The notes below the pieces were generated by a model. It was not told the DNA's origin, made no database searches, and worked only from the letters and a program-made list of their open reading frames with translations. A stretch of 64,000 nt of DNA, taken from contig NZ_CAKZKL010000028.1 in NCBI RefSeq assembly GCF_937123735.1, forward strand, positions 331,684 to 395,683, in the 5' to 3' direction. Positions 38,201 to 46,272 of this stretch are shown in pieces (within the stretch, counting starts at the first letter, position 1; every line of letters starts with the position of its first letter). Position numbers and translations under genes: made by a program. Origin of the DNA: an uncultured Lentibacter sp. Its GTDB lineage: Bacteria; Pseudomonadota; Alphaproteobacteria; Rhodobacterales; Rhodobacteraceae.

Positions 38201-39256
38201 TTAGGGCGTTTGTTGCGGCGCGGCGCGGCTGGCGCGCGCGGCGCTGATGAGCTCTTGGGCCAGTGCCGGGGGCAGGCAGCGCGAGGGGGGCGTTTGCAAC
38301 AGCCGCCCCAGCAGGGCGCGCGGGGCTTCCTCGGCGAGCAGGGCCTCGATCCGCGCGCGCCGCCAGATCACGCCGGCGGCGTGCTGCCGGGCCAGCTCGG
38401 GATCGCGGTGCAGGGCGGCCAGCTCGGCCTCAAAGGGCGCTTTGAGGGCGTGGATGCTGGTGTCGATGGCGCTGCAATGGTTGCGCTCGACCCAGTAGTC
38501 CAGCCCGAGGCGCTCTGTGCTGTGGACGGCGCGGCCGCGGTCGGCTTTGACGAGAAAGCCCTCCATGCTGCCCAGCGCATAGTGGTTGAGCTGCACCAGC
38601 GCATAGTTGTTGCGGCCATAATCCGAGAAGATGCGCCCGCGCGTGAAGGCCGCGCCCAGCGCGCGGCCCGACCCGTCATACCAGCGCGCCATGGGCAGTT
38701 TGCCCGGGTCAGGCTGGCGGGGGCGGTGGACGCCGATTTTGCCGTAGGTTCCATCGTTTTTGTAGAGGGTCTTGAACATTGCGGCGCGCCAGGGCCAGAG
38801 CATTTCGGCGGGGGCGGCGCGGGTGAACTGGCGGGTGACGGGCGCATCGCGGTAGCGCAACACATCTGCGTTGCCAAACAGGCGCCATGTGAGGGTGATG
38901 GCGGTGGCCTCGGGCAGCGCCGCAAAGAGCGCGGTGAGCGTGTGATCGCCAACATGGATGTTGACGAATTCGTCGATATCCAGCGCGAGAATCCAGTCGG
39001 CCTTTTGCGCAAGCGGATGTTTGGAGGCCCGCTTGAGCGCGGTGAACTGGATGCCCGCCTTGTCATAGGGGCCCTCGTTTTTCACATGTGTCAGCAGGCC
39101 AAGCGCCTCAAGGCGGGTGAGCATTGCCTCGGTTCCGTCTTCGCAATCGTTTGTGAGAACGAGGAAATCCGTGAAGCCCACCGCACGGTGATGGGCGAGC
39201 CACTCCAACAGAAAGGAGGCCTCGTTGCGCAGGGTGAGCACCGCCAGCACTCTCAT
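38201..39256 (-). CDS. Glycosyltransferase family 2-like protein (PF13704 type), last gene of the glycan cluster
   Basis: Predicted GT-A glycosyltransferase of 351 residues. The N-terminus MRVLAVLTLRNEASFLLEWL is the nucleotide-sugar strand and the NE-x(5)-EW signature. The DxD-type motif is DIDEF (about residues 93-97). HYALGSMEGFLVK later matches the HYALRSxxSFLVK motif of its two relatives in the cluster. The start overlaps the FkbM methyltransferase gene by 4 bases. Donor and acceptor sugars are unknown. Confidence 0.85.
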   Translation of the reverse strand: MRVLAVLTLRNEASFLLEWLAHHRAVGFTDFLVLTNDCEDGTEAMLTRLEALGLLTHVKNEGPYDKAGIQFTALKRASKHPLAQKADWILALDIDEFVNIHVGDHTLTALFAALPEATAITLTWRLFGNADVLRYRDAPVTRQFTRAAPAEMLWPWRAAMFKTLYKNDGTYGKIGVHRPRQPDPGKLPMARWYDGSGRALGAAFTRGRIFSDYGRNNYALVQLNHYALGSMEGFLVKADRGRAVHSTERLGLDYWVERNHCSAIDTSIHALKAPFEAELAALHRDPELARQHAAGVIWRRARIEALLAEEAPRALLGRLLQTPPSRCLPPALAQELISAARASRAAPQQTP

Positions 39257-39954
39257 TTGAGGGCCCAGTCTTTGCGAAAGCACACCACTTTCTGATCGGA
39301 CCAGCGCGGGAAATAGCTCAGGCCGGCAGCGTGCATGGCGTCAAACACCGCGCGCACGCCGGAAGCGCCGATCCATTGCGGGTGCAGCTCGATGATGGCG
39401 GCGCGCAGGCCGGTGTACTTCAGATGCGGCAAAAGCGCGGCCTCGGCCCTCTCGATGTCGCAGATGAAGACATCGGGTTTGAGCGCGTTGAAGGTGGCGT
39501 TGAGGCCGCGCACCTCGATTGTCTCCACGCTGCGCACGGGCTTGCCGGGCACCTCCTCAAGCAGCGAGGAGGCCAGAAAATCCTCGCGCACAAAAAAGCG
39601 TTGTGGCTTGCCTTTGCGCGGTGCGAGCAGGGCGTTGTGCGCGGTGATGGTGTCAATGCCGTTGAGCGCGTGGAGCTGGCGTTGGAAGGCAATGAGATGT
39701 GGGTTGGCCTCAAAGCTGTGAATGGCTTTGGGCGCCCGTTTGAGCGCCAGAACGCTGGCGACATAGCCCAGCCCGCCGCCCAGCTCCAAGACCGTATCCC
39801 CCGCTGTGACACAGCGCAGCGCGGCGTTGATTTCTTTGGCTTCATAGCGGTTGCGGCGCAGGGCGCGTTTGAGCTTTTGCGCGATGATGGCGCGATCAAA
39901 GGGAATTTTGACGCCGCGGGCCTGAAAGCTGGCCGCGGCTGCGGGACTGTCCAT
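39253..39954 (-). CDS. FkbM family SAM-dependent methyltransferase
   Basis: Predicted O-methyltransferase of 233 residues. The SAM motif TVLELGGGLGYVASV lies at about residues 53-67. The FkbM-type acidic motif reads FICDIERAEAAL (usually KIDVEGAE). Such enzymes often methylate sugars in surface polysaccharides or lipids. It starts 1 base after the stop of the large fusion protein and overlaps the last glycosyltransferase by 4 bases, so all are translated together. Confidence 0.82.
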   Translation of the reverse strand: MDSPAAAASFQARGVKIPFDRAIIAQKLKRALRRNRYEAKEINAALRCVTAGDTVLELGGGLGYVASVLALKRAPKAIHSFEANPHLIAFQRQLHALNGIDTITAHNALLAPRKGKPQRFFVREDFLASSLLEEVPGKPVRSVETIEVRGLNATFNALKPDVFICDIERAEAALLPHLKYTGLRAAIIELHPQWIGASGVRAVFDAMHAAGLSYFPRWSDQKVVCFRKDWALK

Positions 39955-39955
39955 G

Positions 39956-42331
39956 TCAGCTCTCCATATCAAGGGCGAGGGAATAGGCGACGCGCTCTGT
40001 CTCGGTGAGCTTTACCTTGAGCGCCTGGGCATAGAGCGCCTGAAACTCCGGGGTTTCATGCAGCTCTTTCACCTTGTTCTTGTGCCAGGCAAGCCCGGCC
40101 TCATGCAGCGCGCGCAGCGTCTTGTCGCGCATCAGGCGGTCATATTCGGCGCGGGTGCGCGCCAGGTTGCGCTGGATGGTGATGTCGCGGTGATCAGACC
40201 AATCCATGCGGATCCAGTAGTTGAGGCCAATGGAGCGATCCACATGCAGCGCGCGGCCGCGCTGGCGCTTTACAAGAAAGCTCTCGGCAGAGCGCAGCGC
40301 ATAATGGTTGAGCTGCACAAGGTCGTAGCCCACGGTTTTCTTGGAGCTGCGCCAGCCCCCCTTGATGTAATCATGGGTGACATCCGCGCCTGAGCCATTG
40401 ACCCATTTGAGCAGGTTGCGCTTCTCGTCGATCACCTGGTTGGGGCGGTGACAGGAGATTTTGCGGTAGGCCTCAAGGTTCTGGAACATGGTTTTGAAGC
40501 CCCAGACCGTGTGCGGCTTGGGGCAGTATTTGGGCGCGCAGCTCTCAAACTGCGCAATGACGAAATCATCGTTGAGCGCGTGCACGCCGTTGTGCCCGAA
40601 AAGCCGCCATGTCATGGCGATATTGGTGGCGCCTTTGGTGGCTTTGAACAAATCTTCCAGCGTGCCGTTGCCGGTGCGCACATTGATAAACTCGTCCACG
40701 TCGATGTGGATGATCCATTCGGCGTTTTTGATCACCGGTTCTTTCTGGGCCGCATTGAGGGCAAACTGTTGGGGCGATTTGCCCTTCCATTTGTTGTTGT
40801 CGCGGTGCTCAAGCACGCCCATCTCTTGCAGATGATCAAGCAGCTCGGTTGTGCCGTCTTCGCAGCCGTTGGTGTAGATCAGGAAGTTATCAACCCCGAT
40901 GGCGCGGTGATAGGCGATCCACTCCAAAATATAAGGGGCTTCGTTTTTCATGCAGCCGACGATGACATTGCCTGAATTGCCCTTGGGCAGGGTGCGCATG
41001 GGCACTTCGCTATATTGTGGCGCTTGAGCCTCTTCGCGCACTTTGCCCATGTCGTTGTGCGGGCGGATGTGCGTGGACATGACGATCTGGTGGTTGACCT
41101 TGAACATCTCCAGAAACTCGCCGCGTTTGTCTGAGGTGCCGCTCTGGTGCTTGTCTTCCAGCGCGGCATCAACCGGCACAAACTCCGACAGGCGCGCGGC
41201 GCTGTCGTCCTGCGCGGCGGTGAGCGCCTTGATATCGGCAAAGGTGGGCGCTTGTTTGAGGATGAAATGCTGCGAGGCGGTCATATATTGGCTGGCGCGC
41301 CAGCCGCCGCTCAAGGGGGCTTCGCGCCAAAGCTCGGCAGGGGTGGGCGGGGTGAACCAGCCGTCGTTTAACGTGTCAAAGCGCGCGGTGAGCGCGGCGT
41401 TGTCGGCGGCGAAGCGCTCGGAAACGGGCAAGAGGCTGCCAGGCTCGATGAGCGGGCCGCGCACGCGGTGCGGATAGATCAGCCGCTTGCGCATCTCAAA
41501 GGGCATGGAGATTTCCTTGGCCTGCATGTAGCGCACGAAAATATCGTTGAGCTGGCGGGCGCGCGCGAGGGTTTCGGCACTGGGGCGTTTGTCTTCTTCC
41601 TGGGCCTCGATCTGGCCCATGGGGATGTCTGTGCCCAGAAGCGCATTGAGTTCATTGGCGCCGTCCTCGGAGCCGAGGCGCGCCATATCGAGCGCGCGCA
41701 GATGCACGTTGCCCGCCCCAAAGACCCCCTCCCAGTGGCTCAAAAGGGACGTATAATCAATCCAGTGCGGCGGAAAGTGAATGTCGTTGAACTCGGCTGT
41801 GAGCGGGTTGGGCGCGGTGCGCATGGCCAGGGCTGCGTCCCACCAATTGTCTGATTTGGCCAGCTCCAGCTCCAGATCAAGCGGGAAGCGGCGACCGTCC
41901 ATCACGGTTTTCTCGTAGTTCTGCACCAGCACGCGGCAGGGCTCATCCACATAGGCGTGGATCTGGATGTCCTCCGAGAAAGGCGCAAAGAAGGCGCGCA
42001 GGCGCTCAAGCTCGCTTTTCTTGTGCATGAGCGCACCGAGCTGGCCTGAGCTGATCACCAGATGCTTTGGCTGCTCGGCCTCAAGGGCGGTGGCGATTTG
42101 CGCCTGAAGGTGCGAGAAGAGCGCCTCTTGCGCGGCCAGCATTTCAAAGCCGCGCAGATAGCGCACGAGGCCCACCTCGGCGTTGGACGAACAGGCCATA
42201 TAGATGCGGATGTGGTTCCAATCGGGGCTGAACACCCCGTGTTTGGCCAGTAAGGCAGATTTCTTTTTCAGAACCGTGCGAAAGCGGGCTGTGCCGTAGT
42301 CTGTCGGGCCGATTATCAGGCTGATTTTCAT
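39956..42331 (-). CDS. Fusion protein: sulfotransferase-like P-loop domain plus PF13704-type glycosyltransferase
   Basis: Large protein of 791 residues. The first half (about 1-330) looks like a degenerate PAPS sulfotransferase: LIIGPTDYGTARFRTVLKKK (residues 5-24) takes the place of the usual KTGTT loop. KHLVISSGQLG (89-99) and IQIHAYVDEPCRVLVQNY (122-139) fit the following strands. A linker of about 330-450 joins the glycosyltransferase domain, with MKNEAPYILEWIAYHRAIG (461-479), DVDEF (544-548) and HYALRSAESFLVKRQRGR. The C-terminal 90 residues are helical. It lies between the sulfotransferase gene and the FkbM gene on the same strand. One protein might both sulfate and glycosylate, but the sulfotransferase activity is doubtful. 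Confidence 0.78.
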   Translation of the reverse strand: MKISLIIGPTDYGTARFRTVLKKKSALLAKHGVFSPDWNHIRIYMACSSNAEVGLVRYLRGFEMLAAQEALFSHLQAQIATALEAEQPKHLVISSGQLGALMHKKSELERLRAFFAPFSEDIQIHAYVDEPCRVLVQNYEKTVMDGRRFPLDLELELAKSDNWWDAALAMRTAPNPLTAEFNDIHFPPHWIDYTSLLSHWEGVFGAGNVHLRALDMARLGSEDGANELNALLGTDIPMGQIEAQEEDKRPSAETLARARQLNDIFVRYMQAKEISMPFEMRKRLIYPHRVRGPLIEPGSLLPVSERFAADNAALTARFDTLNDGWFTPPTPAELWREAPLSGGWRASQYMTASQHFILKQAPTFADIKALTAAQDDSAARLSEFVPVDAALEDKHQSGTSDKRGEFLEMFKVNHQIVMSTHIRPHNDMGKVREEAQAPQYSEVPMRTLPKGNSGNVIVGCMKNEAPYILEWIAYHRAIGVDNFLIYTNGCEDGTTELLDHLQEMGVLEHRDNNKWKGKSPQQFALNAAQKEPVIKNAEWIIHIDVDEFINVRTGNGTLEDLFKATKGATNIAMTWRLFGHNGVHALNDDFVIAQFESCAPKYCPKPHTVWGFKTMFQNLEAYRKISCHRPNQVIDEKRNLLKWVNGSGADVTHDYIKGGWRSSKKTVGYDLVQLNHYALRSAESFLVKRQRGRALHVDRSIGLNYWIRMDWSDHRDITIQRNLARTRAEYDRLMRDKTLRALHEAGLAWHKNKVKELHETPEFQALYAQALKVKLTETERVAYSLALDMES

Positions 42332-42387
42332 CGTTTCACTCGTTCAAGAACAGGGCTGGTGGCCGCAGGCGCACCAGCCGGGGCGGG

Positions 42388-43017
42388 CTAGGCAGGCGGG
42401 GCGGGGTTCTGGTTGGCAATGCCCCACCAGGGCAGATCAAGGTCTAAAAAGCGGGCGAGGGACTCGCGGGCATCGGGGGCATCTATGTCAAAGGCCAGGA
42501 AATTGCTGGACCCCGCAAAGACCCGCTCGCAGAACATGTAGTGCCCCAATATCCAGCGCGCCAGCTCGGCTTCGCTGTGGCCGTAGCCTTTGGGCAGGCC
42601 GGGGATATTGGTGTTGGGCAGGCGCAAGGCCCCCATATTGCCCCAGCGCATGATCGAGGCGGCGGTGGCGGCGGGGTCTCGCATGTTGAGCAGAAAGCGG
42701 GTGTCGGGGTGGTGGCGCTGGATGGCGTCGAGCAGCCCCCAATCGGTTTGGGGCCAGAGGGAGGTGTGCAACCCGGCCTGGGAGAGTTCGTTAAAGCCCC
42801 GAAACCCGGACAGGCGGCGCAGCGGGTCGCCGTGATCGAAATAATCGCGGTAAAGGACGGTGCCAAGATGCTTGCCGACAAGCTGTGGATCGCTGCTCTG
42901 GCGGCGGTGGATGCGCCAATCGACCGTGCGCACCTTGGCGCGGCGCAGCGCGCGGGTGAGGGTTGTTGTGCCTGTTTTGGGCAGGCCAAGATTGACGATT
43001 TTGAACGTCTGGCTCAT
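42388..43017 (-). CDS. Sulfotransferase family protein
   Basis: Predicted PAPS-dependent sulfotransferase of 209 residues. The 5'-phosphosulfate loop is LPKTGTTTLTRAL (12-24), and the 3'-phosphate motif is LLNMRDPAATAASIMRWG (109-126). Unlike the N-terminal domain of the neighbouring fusion protein, its loop has the canonical KTGTT. The start overlaps the first glycosyltransferase gene by 4 bases. It may sulfate the sugar chain made by the cluster, which is inference. Confidence 0.85.
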   Translation of the reverse strand: MSQTFKIVNLGLPKTGTTTLTRALRRAKVRTVDWRIHRRQSSDPQLVGKHLGTVLYRDYFDHGDPLRRLSGFRGFNELSQAGLHTSLWPQTDWGLLDAIQRHHPDTRFLLNMRDPAATAASIMRWGNMGALRLPNTNIPGLPKGYGHSEAELARWILGHYMFCERVFAGSSNFLAFDIDAPDARESLARFLDLDLPWWGIANQNPAPPA

Positions 43018-44048
43018 AGGGGCAAGCCGACAAGCTCTCGCAGGGCGGCCTCTTGCGGGGCGTAGGGGGGGCTGGCTTGGAGCTGTTTGCGCATGGCTTG
43101 ATAGCTTTCTTGCGCCATGAGCTCTGTGAGTTTGGCGCGGTGCAGCGCCACGCATTTTTCATGCAGCGCGGCAATGCCGGGCAGCGCCTTGAGGCGGGCC
43201 ATTTCGGCGGCGAGCTTGTCTGCGTAGCGCAGGATACTGTCGTCAAAATAGCTCGCATCATTGCGCTCGCGCCAATAGGTGTCATCAAAGTCGCGGAACT
43301 CGCGGTTCACATCGCCGCGGTCGTTCTTGACCAGATAGCTGTCAAGCGAGCGCAGGGCGTAATGGTTGAGCGTGGCGAAGTTGCGCACACCCTTGGCGGG
43401 AAACTTGCGGATGCGGCGTTTGTTCACCCGTTTGATGAATTGGATCATCGCGGGCTGGCCGGAGCCGTCGGTCCAGCTGGGCTGCTTGCGCCGGGGCAGT
43501 TTGACCCCGTCGTGAAAGGGGCGGTGCGCGCCAAAATAGGTCATTGGGAAGTCCGCGCGCACGAGGGATTTCACTTCGATCGCGGTTTCATGGGTCCAGA
43601 TGTCGGGGTTGTGCGAATAGAGGAACTGCTCGATCACCGGCTTGTCCTCATAGCGCTCCACGCCGCAATTGGCGAAGAACTGGAAGGTCACCGAGATACA
43701 CTGCGGGTTGCCGCAGGCCTCTATGAGCGCGGGGATTGTATGATCGCCCACATGGATGTTGAGAAACTCGTCCACATCGGCCACCCAGACCCAATCGGCC
43801 TTTTTGATCGAGGCGCGGCGGCGCGACTTTTTGAGCGCCTCCATCTGGAAGTTGCGCCCCTGGGCGGGGTTCACCATCGTCTCGACGATGCCATGGGCTT
43901 GCAGGGCTTGCAGAAGGGTGTCGGTGCCGTCGGTGCAATCGTTGTGATAGATCATGAAGTCGCTCACGCCGATGACGCGGTTGAAGGCGATCCATTCCAA
44001 CAGGAAGGGGCCTTCGTTTTTCACGCAGGTGAGGGCGGTGATATTCAT
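43014..44048 (-). CDS. Glycosyltransferase family 2-like protein (PF13704 type), first gene of the glycan cluster
   Basis: Predicted GT-A glycosyltransferase of 344 residues. The start MNITALTCVKNEGPFLLEWI has the family signature, DVDEF is at about 91-95 and HYALRSLDSYLVKNDRGD near 230. Like the other two it has no membrane segment, so it should act in the cytoplasm or at the inner membrane face. It is the first gene of a five-gene unit on the minus strand; the 257 bases upstream contain its promoter and that of yeeE. Confidence 0.87.
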   Translation of the reverse strand: MNITALTCVKNEGPFLLEWIAFNRVIGVSDFMIYHNDCTDGTDTLLQALQAHGIVETMVNPAQGRNFQMEALKKSRRRASIKKADWVWVADVDEFLNIHVGDHTIPALIEACGNPQCISVTFQFFANCGVERYEDKPVIEQFLYSHNPDIWTHETAIEVKSLVRADFPMTYFGAHRPFHDGVKLPRRKQPSWTDGSGQPAMIQFIKRVNKRRIRKFPAKGVRNFATLNHYALRSLDSYLVKNDRGDVNREFRDFDDTYWRERNDASYFDDSILRYADKLAAEMARLKALPGIAALHEKCVALHRAKLTELMAQESYQAMRKQLQASPPYAPQEAALRELVGLPL

Positions 44049-44234
44049 GGGCTGCGCTCCGCGCGGCGCTTGGAAAACTGCATGGATTGCCTACTCGTTA
44101 CGGGCCGGCCTTATGGCTTGTGGCTTCACATTGCGAAAACTATGACACTCTGGCTGCACAGCGTCAACAACCCTGCACAGCTCAGCCCGGCCCGCGCGTG
44201 GCCCGCGCGCGCCTTGCACGCCGGCGGCGGCTGT

Positions 44235-44248
44235 TTGATATGGGTCAA
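44235..44248. promoter_or_regulatory. FNR/CRP-family box upstream of the yeeE pair
   Basis: TTGATATGGGTCAA fits the TTGAY-N4-RTCAA consensus of FNR, FnrL and FixK-type regulators at every defined position. It is 58 bases before the yeeE start. In this family FnrL would be the likely protein; that is inference. Confidence 0.5.
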
Positions 44249-44269
44249 GGTGGCGCTGAGGGCTCTCTG

Positions 44270-44289
44270 ATATTCATGCAATGGAATAT
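44270..44289. promoter_or_regulatory. ATTC-N8-GAAT operator (SqrR/BigR-like) before the yeeE pair
   Basis: ATATTC, 8 bases, GAATAT: a perfect 6-base-arm palindrome just before the AGGAGG ribosome site. Its core is ATTC-N8-GAAT, the form I recall for the persulfide sensor SqrR of Rhodobacter and close to BigR boxes. A repressor here would block transcription or translation start of the sulfur transporter. No regulator gene is next to it. Confidence 0.5.
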
Positions 44290-44305
44290 ATCAGGAGGAA
44301 ACATC

Positions 44306-44857
44306 ATGACACTGGATTGGAAGCTTGGCGGCGTGCTGCTCGGGCTGGTCTTTTTTCTCGCCGTTCTGCTTGTGAAGCCCATCGGCGTGAGCACGCAGTT
44401 TGTGATTTTGGACGGCATCATCGGCGACGCTGTGAACAGCGAACTCGTGACCAAAACCGATGAGGGCTATACCTCGAGCAACGCCTATCTGGCCAAATCG
44501 GGCGGCAAATATGCCAAGGCCGTGGCCAACCCGCTGAACTATTCGTTCATCTTCGTGCTGGCGATGATGGCGGGGGCCTATGCTTCGGTGCGCGCGCGGG
44601 GCGGCTTGAGCGCTCAAGAGCGCAGCCTGCCCGAAATCTGGCGCAACACCTATGGCGACACGGCGGCCAAGCGCTATGCGCTGGCCTTTCTCGGCGGGTT
44701 TGTTGTGCTTTACGGCGCGCGGCTCGCAGGCGGCTGCACCTCCGGCCATATGATGAGCGGCATGATGCAAACCGCCGTTTCGGGCTATATCTTTGCCGCT
44801 GGCGCCTTTGCGGCGGCCGTGCCGGTTGCCCTGATGATGTATAGAAAGGAGAGCTGA
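44306..44857 (+). CDS. YeeE/YedE family sulfur transporter, first half-protein
   Basis: Membrane protein of 183 residues with a sulfur-transport domain (PF04143). Segments are at about 8-24, 78-97, 125-140 and 160-178. The motif GGCTSGHMMSGM (142-153, Cys144) is the family cysteine site for thiosulfate or related sulfur species. An AGGAGG site lies 5-6 bases before the ATG. It is followed after 1 base by the second half-protein, and the two presumably form one transporter (PmpA/PmpB-like). Confidence 0.88.
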   Translation: MTLDWKLGGVLLGLVFFLAVLLVKPIGVSTQFVILDGIIGDAVNSELVTKTDEGYTSSNAYLAKSGGKYAKAVANPLNYSFIFVLAMMAGAYASVRARGGLSAQERSLPEIWRNTYGDTAAKRYALAFLGGFVVLYGARLAGGCTSGHMMSGMMQTAVSGYIFAAGAFAAAVPVALMMYRKES

Positions 44858-44858
44858 G

Positions 44859-45443
44859 ATGGAAATTCTCCTCGCAATCGTGATTGGCGCCGCCTTTGGC
44901 GCGGTGCTGGACAGAATTGGCGCCACCAACCCCACCTGGATTGGCCGGATGCTGGCGCTGACCAACCTGAACCTCATGAAAACCATCCTGCTGGCGATCG
45001 GCACAGGTTCGATCCTGATGTTTGCCGGCCAGATGCTGGGCCTTGTGGACGTGGGCCATATGAGCGTGAAAGCGGCCTATGCGGGCGTGTTCATCGGCGG
45101 GCTGATGCTGGGCGCAGGCTGGGCGGCCTCGGGGTTCTGCCCCGGAACGGGCGTCTGTGCGGCGGCCTCGGGGCGCAAGGACGCGCTCTTCTTCATCGCA
45201 GGCGGCCTCTTGGGCGCGGCGGCCTATATGGTCACTTACCCCGCGTGGAAGGCCAGCGGACTTTTGAACGACATTGCCGGTGGCAAGACCACATTGGGCA
45301 GCGTGCCCGGCGCAAAATATGACGGGCTGATGGCGCTGTCTGGAGACCTTGTGGGCATTGTCATGGGGCTGGCCTTTGTGGTTATCGCCTTTGTGCTGCC
45401 CGAGCGGATCGGCGGGGGCGGTGTGACGGTCCCGGCGGAGTAA
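44859..45443 (+). CDS. YeeE/YedE family sulfur transporter, second half-protein
   Basis: Partner of the preceding protein, 194 residues. It has hydrophobic segments at about 2-20, 42-60, 74-92 and 108-125, and one near the C-terminus. The motif GWAASGFCPGTGVCAAASGR (87-106, Cys94 and Cys100) is the sulfur-handling site. The pair arrangement, with the regulatory boxes upstream, suggests it is used under low oxygen or in the presence of reduced sulfur. Confidence 0.88.
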   Translation: MEILLAIVIGAAFGAVLDRIGATNPTWIGRMLALTNLNLMKTILLAIGTGSILMFAGQMLGLVDVGHMSVKAAYAGVFIGGLMLGAGWAASGFCPGTGVCAAASGRKDALFFIAGGLLGAAAYMVTYPAWKASGLLNDIAGGKTTLGSVPGAKYDGLMALSGDLVGIVMGLAFVVIAFVLPERIGGGGVTVPAE

Positions 45444-45529
45444 AGCCAAATTGATCCATGGGTGAGCGGCGCGGGCTGAGAAGTGCGCGCCGTTTGCTTT
45501 TGGGGCAAGGGATCTGGAGGGGTGCCTGC

Positions 45530-45624
45530 GGCACACAGGTTTGTTTTATTGGGGCTCTGCCCCAAACGCAGGGTTTACTTGGGGCTCTGCCCCAAACCCC
45601 GAGGTATTTTCAACCAGAAGAAGC
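45530..45624 (+). repeat. Dispersed intergenic element, AGAAGAAG-tail form (copy 10)
   Basis: TTGGGGCTCTGCCCCAA occurs twice, about 30 bases apart, then ACCCCGAGGTATTTTCAACC, then AGAAGAAG. The tail runs into the methyltransferase gene: it supplies its stop codon (45610-45612) and the last two or three codons. Confidence 0.85.
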
Positions 45625-46221
45625 CAAGGCGGGTTTGCGTGCGATGAAATCGATGAGGGCGGAGCGGCCTGCGTGGCCTTTGCCTTCCGCGATGTCGGCC
45701 TCATAGCTTTTGCAGGTGAGGATCTCCCAGCCTGCGAAGGCCGCGCGCAGCAGTGTTTCTGTATACATGTTCTCGGCTTGGGGCGGGCCACCGGTTTTGA
45801 AGGCGATTTGCGCGGGGGTGTAGCCGTGCAGCAGCACAAGCCCCCCGGGGGTGGTGGCGGCTTTCATCTTGCCAAAGAGGCGCGCGCGCGCAGGCGGGCT
45901 GGCAAACTGGATGAAGATGCCCAGAACGTGGTCATAGCTTTCAGCGGGGAAGGGCGCGGAGAGCACATCGCTTTCAAGAAAGCGCGCGCTGACGCCGCGG
46001 GCGCGCGCGAGCCGCTCGGCCTTGGCGAGGGCGGAGGGGGCGAATTCGAGCGCTGTGACGGTGAGGCCCTGCTGGGCCAGAAAGACCGCGTTGCGGCCCT
46101 CGCCCTCGGCCACGCTGAGTGCGGATTGGCCGGGCGCAAAAAGCGCGGCATGGGTTTTGAGGAAGGCGGCGGGCTCTGTGCCAAAGAGGTAGTCTGCGCC
46201 TTGGTAGCGGGTTTCCCACAT
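45610..46221 (-). CDS. Class I SAM-dependent methyltransferase (TehB-like)
   Basis: Methyltransferase of 203 residues. The SAM motif is LSVAEGEGRNAVFLAQQG (about 35-52), with the motif-II acid in VTALEFAPSALAK. It resembles TehB/thiopurine-type methyltransferases; the substrate is not known. Its C-terminus ASSG-stop is encoded by the tail of element copy 10. It follows infC on the same strand, but a terminator lies between them. Confidence 0.85.
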   Translation of the reverse strand: MWETRYQGADYLFGTEPAAFLKTHAALFAPGQSALSVAEGEGRNAVFLAQQGLTVTALEFAPSALAKAERLARARGVSARFLESDVLSAPFPAESYDHVLGIFIQFASPPARARLFGKMKAATTPGGLVLLHGYTPAQIAFKTGGPPQAENMYTETLLRAAFAGWEILTCKSYEADIAEGKGHAGRSALIDFIARKPALASSG

Positions 46222-46233
46222 ATGCGCCTCTTG

Positions 46234-46262
46234 AAAAAAACGCCCCGCAAAAATGCGAGGCG
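46234..46262 (-). terminator. Rho-independent terminator of infC
   Basis: On the minus strand CGCCTCGC, a 6-base loop and GCGGGGCG form a stem with one wobble pair, followed by seven T. It is 10 bases after the infC stop. Confidence 0.85.
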
Positions 46263-46272
46263 CGGTGTCGGG

